DNA from: DATKWS01 sp035529435
GTDB lineage: Bacteria > Krumholzibacteriota > Krumholzibacteriia > Krumholzibacteriales > Krumholzibacteriaceae
Reading direction: 5' to 3'
Assembly (NCBI GenBank): GCA_035529435.1
Contig: DATKWS010000156.1
Span: forward strand, 1-25,280
DNA: 25,280 bases
The notes below the pieces were generated by a model. The model had not been told where the DNA came from. It worked only from the letters and a program-made list of their open reading frames with translations, and did no database searches. The stretch's first letter is position 1. Every line of letters starts with the position of its first letter. Shown piece by piece: positions 22,112 through 25,280 of the stretch. A program made the translations under genes and the position numbers.

Positions 22112-23488
22112 TTGGGACTCGAGAGCGGCAAATCGTTGGACATTGATGGATTGCGGCAGATGTGGGAAGTTATTCTTGAGCGTCTGAAAACGCTGGTGAA
22201 CACCCAGAGTTTCCAGACGTGGATAAAGCCCACCAAGCTCGTGAATTACGAGGGTGGGCGTCTCACCGTCCAGGGGCCGAATGCTTTCTTCGTCGACTGG
22301 CTCGCCGAGCACCACAGGGACAAGATGCAGCTCGCCGCGAGCGAGACCCTCGGCAAAGAGGTGACGGTTGAATTCATAGCCTCCCCATCACCCCCCCGCG
22401 TATCCCCACCCGAATCGAACGTGCGGCGGTCGATGCTGGTCAGGGATCCCGTCACGCTGCCCAACAAGGTTCAGCTGAACAGCCGCTACACCTTCGAGGA
22501 ATTCGTCGTCGGCGGAAACAACCGTCTCGCGCATGCCGCCGCCCGTGCCGTCTCGGATAATCCCGCCCGTGCTTACAATCCGCTCTTCATCTACGGCGGT
22601 GTCGGGCTCGGCAAGACGCATCTCATTCAGGCCATCGGGCACGCGGTTCTCCGGGAACACCCCCTGCTCAGGATCTCGTACGTCTCGACCGAGAACTTCA
22701 TGAACGAACTGATCCATGCCATCCGCAAGGGGGTCACCCTCGAGTTCAAGGAGCGGTACCGTAACGTCGACATACTCCTGATAGACGATATCCAATTTCT
22801 TGCCGGCAAGGAGAGCACACAGGAGGAGTTCTTCTTCACATTCAATGCCCTTCATAACGCGAACAAGCAGATCGTCGTCACGAGCGATTGCCCGCCCAAA
22901 GAAATACCGACGCTCCAGGAGCGCCTCACGTCGCGATTCGAATGGGGGCTCATCACCGACATCCAACCGCCCGACCTCGAGACGAGGATCGCTATACTGC
23001 GCAAGAAGGTGGAGAACGAGCGCATACAGATGCCCAACGACGTCATAGAGGTTATCGCTGAAAATGTGAAAAGCAACATCCGCGAGCTCGAGGGGTCTCT
23101 CATCAGGATTCTTGCCTGCTCGAGCCTTACCTGCCAGGAAATCAACGTCGAGATGGCCCAGGAGGTATTACGGGACATCATCAAGGGTCCATCGAGAAAA
23201 AACATCAATGTTCAGACCATACAGAAGATTGTTTCACAGCACTTCGATGTTCCACTTGAGAGTCTCAAGGCGAGGACGCGTATAAGCAAGGTTGTTCTCG
23301 CGCGCCAGATCGGCATACTCCTCTCCCGCGAGTTGACCGGGCTCTCACTGGTGCAGATCGGAAAGCGTTTCGGCGGGAGGGACCACAGTACCGTTCTTCA
23401 CGCGATAAAAAAGATTCAGAATCAGGTGCGTGGGGATACGGCACTCGGTAGGAAGATTCAAACAATCAGGGAAGAGTTACTTGATTGA
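22112..23488 (+). CDS. dnaA: Chromosomal replication initiator DnaA
   Basis: A 458-residue DnaA from the chosen start. Domain I has 'MWEVILERLKTLVNTQSFQT' and the following 'WIKP'; a short linker (domain II) precedes the AAA+ domain. Walker A GGVGLGKT is at 162-169 and Walker B LLIDDIQF at 222-229. The C-terminal DNA-binding domain has the signature GRDHSTVLHA at 422-431. All core motifs are intact. The start is uncertain: TTG at 22112 has GAGG eight bases upstream and is preferred. TTG at 22136 and ATG at 22160 are alternatives; ATG would give 442 residues with almost nothing before the conserved 'MW'. It is the first plus-strand gene right of the origin. Confidence 0.95.
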   Translation: MGLESGKSLDIDGLRQMWEVILERLKTLVNTQSFQTWIKPTKLVNYEGGRLTVQGPNAFFVDWLAEHHRDKMQLAASETLGKEVTVEFIASPSPPRVSPPESNVRRSMLVRDPVTLPNKVQLNSRYTFEEFVVGGNNRLAHAAARAVSDNPARAYNPLFIYGGVGLGKTHLIQAIGHAVLREHPLLRISYVSTENFMNELIHAIRKGVTLEFKERYRNVDILLIDDIQFLAGKESTQEEFFFTFNALHNANKQIVVTSDCPPKEIPTLQERLTSRFEWGLITDIQPPDLETRIAILRKKVENERIQMPNDVIEVIAENVKSNIRELEGSLIRILACSSLTCQEINVEMAQEVLRDIIKGPSRKNINVQTIQKIVSQHFDVPLESLKARTRISKVVLARQIGILLSRELTGLSLVQIGKRFGGRDHSTVLHAIKKIQNQVRGDTALGRKIQTIREELLD

Positions 23489-23512
23489 TCCATCACGGGC
23501 GGTCCCCGTTCC

Positions 23513-23521
23513 TTTTCCACA
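23513..23521 (+). promoter_or_regulatory. DnaA box
   Basis: TTTTCCACA, one mismatch from consensus, 25 bp after the dnaA stop. A weak hairpin ACGGG/CCCGT (23495-23509) lies just before it. Confidence 0.6.
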
Positions 23522-23680
23522 TTCCATTCGATTCCGTTGTGTACATACTGTTGACAGCCCGTCTGAAATCAACAACGTTGTGGAGATCGATAAATATCCC
23601 ACAGCTCTTTCAACAATTCACGACGGGGCAATCTCCGCACCGCTCCCATTCCCGTTTGTGTTTTTCAACATTCCAACAGG

Positions 23681-23708
23681 TACTAATTCAACTACTACTT
23701 TATAATAG
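23681..23708 (+). promoter_or_regulatory. AT-rich run with repeated triplets, candidate unwinding element
   Basis: TACTAATTCAACTACTACTT (23681-23700) is followed by TATAATAG. On the complementary strand this gives repeated TAG triplets, the pattern described for DnaA-trio elements next to DnaA boxes in Bacillus-type origins. No strong DnaA box abuts it, so the assignment is tentative. Confidence 0.4.
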
Positions 23709-23763
23709 AAAGAAGAAGTGAAGAGAGGTTTTGTTGAGATCTCGGAGTGATTTTCAATTTCCC

Positions 23764-23792
23764 TTGAAAGGGCGTTCCGTTTGGCGTATCAT
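23764..23792 (+). promoter_or_regulatory. Sigma-70 promoter of dnaN
   Basis: TTGAAA (23764-23769), a 17-bp spacer, and TATCAT (23787-23792). Each hexamer matches consensus at five positions. The transcript start would be near 23799, about 63 bases before the dnaN GTG. Confidence 0.8.
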
Positions 23793-23861
23793 TTTCCTTC
23801 CCCCTGATGTATGCAGGGAAGTAGACTAAGAGTATATTGGAATCTGCCAGGAGGTGGCGGT

Positions 23862-24971
23862 GTGAAGGCGATAATCCAACTCGGAGAGCTCGTAAGGAAG
23901 ATGAATGCGATCTCGTCGGTAGTCCCGGCGAGGACGACGATGCCGATTCTGTCAACCGTGCTGATCGGCGCGAAGGACGCGGACATATATTTTTCCGCTA
24001 CCGATCTTGATATATCGGTGAGATCGAAGGTTACGGGAACGGTTGATGAGGAAGGAGCTATCGCCGCGCCGGCCAGGAAATTTACAGAGATTGTAAAGTC
24101 GCTTTCCGGCAAAGAGGTCGTGCTCACGGTCAAAGATGAAAAACTAACCATACAGTGCGGAAAGAGCCGTTTTGTGGTGAATGGAAGAAAACCAGAGGAT
24201 TTTCCAAAGCTTCCCAAGCAGGAAGGCAAGGCGACATTCAAGATTGACCCCGAGCTCCTCTCGCGCTTGATACAGAAGACGGTTTACGCCGTCTCGACGG
24301 ACCTTACACGACCCGCGTTATGCGGCGTGCTGTGGGAAGTTGCGAAAGATGGTGTGTCGATGGTTTCCACGGACGGCCACCGCCTTGCACGGGTCGAAGT
24401 GGCGATTGATCTCGGAAAGATAGAGAAGATGAGCGTGATCGTACCTCCCAAGGCGTTGTCCACATTCAAGTCCTACGTAGAGGGGGAGGAGGAAATTTCC
24501 GTTCAGCTGGGCGAAAACAGTCTATCATTCGAAATGAAGGAAAGCACGATATACTCCCGGTTGCTCGAAGGACCATTTCCCAGCTACCAGAAAGTGATTC
24601 CCGAAAAGAACGAGAAGGAGCTCGTGGTAAACCGCGAGCAGCTCGCCGATGCAACAAAGCGTGTGTCCATCCTGTCCGATGCGTTGACGCACCAGGTCGT
24701 CTTTGCTTTGGACAAGGACAAGTTGACGCTCCAGGTAACCACGCAGGAGCTTGGTGAAGCGACCGAGGAGCTCGAGGCGGCATTTTCGGACGAGCCGATG
24801 TCGATTGGATACAACGCCTCTTACATACAGGATATTCTGAGGACGATCGATACGGAAAAGATATCGTTACTGCTCGATCGGCCCGACAACGCCGGATTGA
24901 TACGTCCCATCTCCGAGGCCGAGGAAAAGATCAAGCAGGTATGCATCGTCATGCCGCTCAGGATAGGCTGA
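23862..24971 (+). CDS. dnaN: DNA polymerase III beta subunit (sliding clamp) DnaN
   Basis: A 369-residue clamp of normal length. Typical blocks are 'VVPARTTMPILSTVLIGA', 'DLTRPALCGVLWEV', 'VSTDGHRLARVEV', 'EGPFPSYQKVIP' and the C-terminal 'IRPI...VCIVMPLRI' with the conserved 'VMPLR' end. It forms a dimeric ring that tethers polymerases to DNA. The GTG at 23862 is chosen because AGGAGG lies seven bases upstream and the protein then starts 'MKAIIQLGELVRKMNAI'. A longer ATG-started frame from 23811 lacks such a site. It has its own promoter and recF follows after 31 bp. Confidence 0.97.
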   Translation: MKAIIQLGELVRKMNAISSVVPARTTMPILSTVLIGAKDADIYFSATDLDISVRSKVTGTVDEEGAIAAPARKFTEIVKSLSGKEVVLTVKDEKLTIQCGKSRFVVNGRKPEDFPKLPKQEGKATFKIDPELLSRLIQKTVYAVSTDLTRPALCGVLWEVAKDGVSMVSTDGHRLARVEVAIDLGKIEKMSVIVPPKALSTFKSYVEGEEEISVQLGENSLSFEMKESTIYSRLLEGPFPSYQKVIPEKNEKELVVNREQLADATKRVSILSDALTHQVVFALDKDKLTLQVTTQELGEATEELEAAFSDEPMSIGYNASYIQDILRTIDTEKISLLLDRPDNAGLIRPISEAEEKIKQVCIVMPLRIG

Positions 24972-25002
24972 AAGGGTGGAATAGGGAGGCGGGTGTGCAG
25001 GG

Positions 25003-25280
25003 GTGTTAGTGCGATCACTCGAAGCCGTGGGGTTTCGAAACATCGAGAGGGCCTCACTCACCTTCTCAGATTCATTCAATTTCATCACCGGGCTGAACGC
25101 AGAGGGGAAGACGAATCTGCTCGAGGCGATTCATCTCTTCTCGCTCGGCAGATCGTTCAGGACGCGGAACACGCAGGAGGCGATCGCGTTCGGAGCGGAA
25201 TACTTCTTTCTGAGACTCGCCGGTGTGAGCGATGGGGGTGTCGAGTTCACGATCGAGGTGGGTGTTGAGAGGGGGGGGAG
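25003..25280 (+). CDS. recF: DNA replication and repair protein RecF, N-terminal part
   Basis: The first 92 codons of recF, truncated by the window end. The translation starts MLVRSLEAVGFRNIERASLT and continues with the Walker A region GLNAEGKTN, then 'LLEAIHLFSLGRSFRT', which is diagnostic for RecF. RecF loads RecA at gaps with RecO and RecR. The GTG at 25003 is preferred because it places FRN at the same distance from the start as in E. coli RecF; a GTG at 25009 has the better-spaced AGGGG. The order dnaA-dnaN-recF is the standard origin arrangement. Confidence 0.95.
   Translation, partial: MLVRSLEAVGFRNIERASLTFSDSFNFITGLNAEGKTNLLEAIHLFSLGRSFRTRNTQEAIAFGAEYFFLRLAGVSDGGVEFTIEVGVERGG

Larger units (their letters stand above)
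23489..23861. other. dnaA-dnaN intergenic region, candidate second part of oriC
   Basis: A 373-bp noncoding stretch. It contains a DnaA box TTTTCCACA at 23513-23521, weaker box-like sequences (for example TGTGGAGAT at 23579-23587), and an AT-rich run with repeated TAC/CTA triplets at 23681-23708. The dnaN promoter lies at its right end. Bipartite origins flanking dnaA are known in Bacillus and Helicobacter; this layout fits. Confidence 0.6.

Noticed and set aside
23495..23516. Intrinsic terminator after dnaA
   Set aside because: The stem ACGGG/CCCGT is only five base pairs and the T run is interrupted and shared with a DnaA box. Too weak to call.
1..25280. Mobile elements, CRISPR arrays, tRNA and rRNA genes
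   Set aside because: No transposase, integrase, regularly spaced repeats or cloverleaf sequences were seen on either strand.

Overview
The window is a GC-rich bacterial chromosome segment centred on the replication origin. Everything left of about 21.6 kb is on the minus strand except polX and hsp20, and everything right of 22.1 kb (dnaA, dnaN, recF) is on the plus strand. The divergence point has the conserved order rsmG-mnmG-mnmE-jag-yidC-yidD-rnpA-rpmH // dnaA-dnaN-recF, with parA-parB further left. I cannot name the organism from sequence alone. A Soj/Spo0J-type parAB with parS sites, bactofilin, Shine-Dalgarno-led genes, lipoproteins with Gram-negative-style signals, and a MoxR-DUF58-BatA operon together suggest an uncultured Gram-negative lineage, possibly of the FCB superphylum. 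That assignment is inference.

Region by region. (1) 1-6.1 kb, minus: an envelope operon of a lipoprotein S9 peptidase, a MoxR AAA+ ATPase, a DUF58 protein, a BatA/VWA membrane protein, and the first 29 codons of a further gene (possibly mfd). (2) 6.5-9.0 kb, plus: family-X DNA polymerase with a PHP domain, and a small heat-shock protein behind a sigma-54-like promoter. A two-way terminator closes this block. (3) 9.0-13.4 kb, minus: bactofilin, M23 peptidase, parB, parA and a beta-helix lipoprotein, read in the order lipoprotein-parA-parB-M23-bactofilin from a good sigma-70 promoter. (4) 13.4-13.86 kb: a noncoding control region with two parS sites 110 bp apart and a 16-bp palindrome made of two overlapping DnaA-box-like sequences. 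(5) 13.86-21.56 kb, minus: rsmG, mnmG, mnmE, jag/khpB, yidC, yidD, rnpA, rpmH. (6) 21.56-22.1 kb: first origin segment, with a perfect inverted pair of DnaA boxes, the rpmH promoter and a candidate dnaA promoter. (7) 22.1-25.28 kb, plus: dnaA, a second origin-like intergenic segment with a DnaA box and repeated CTA/TAC triplets, dnaN with a clear promoter, and a truncated recF.

Most genes are housekeeping. The most interesting part is the coupling at 9-13.9 kb. One apparent transcription unit joins chromosome segregation (parS, ParA, ParB), a bactofilin scaffold, a membrane-anchored cell-wall hydrolase and an uncharacterised beta-helix lipoprotein, and its upstream region carries a DnaA-box palindrome. 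I saw no CRISPR array, insertion sequence, tRNA or rRNA.
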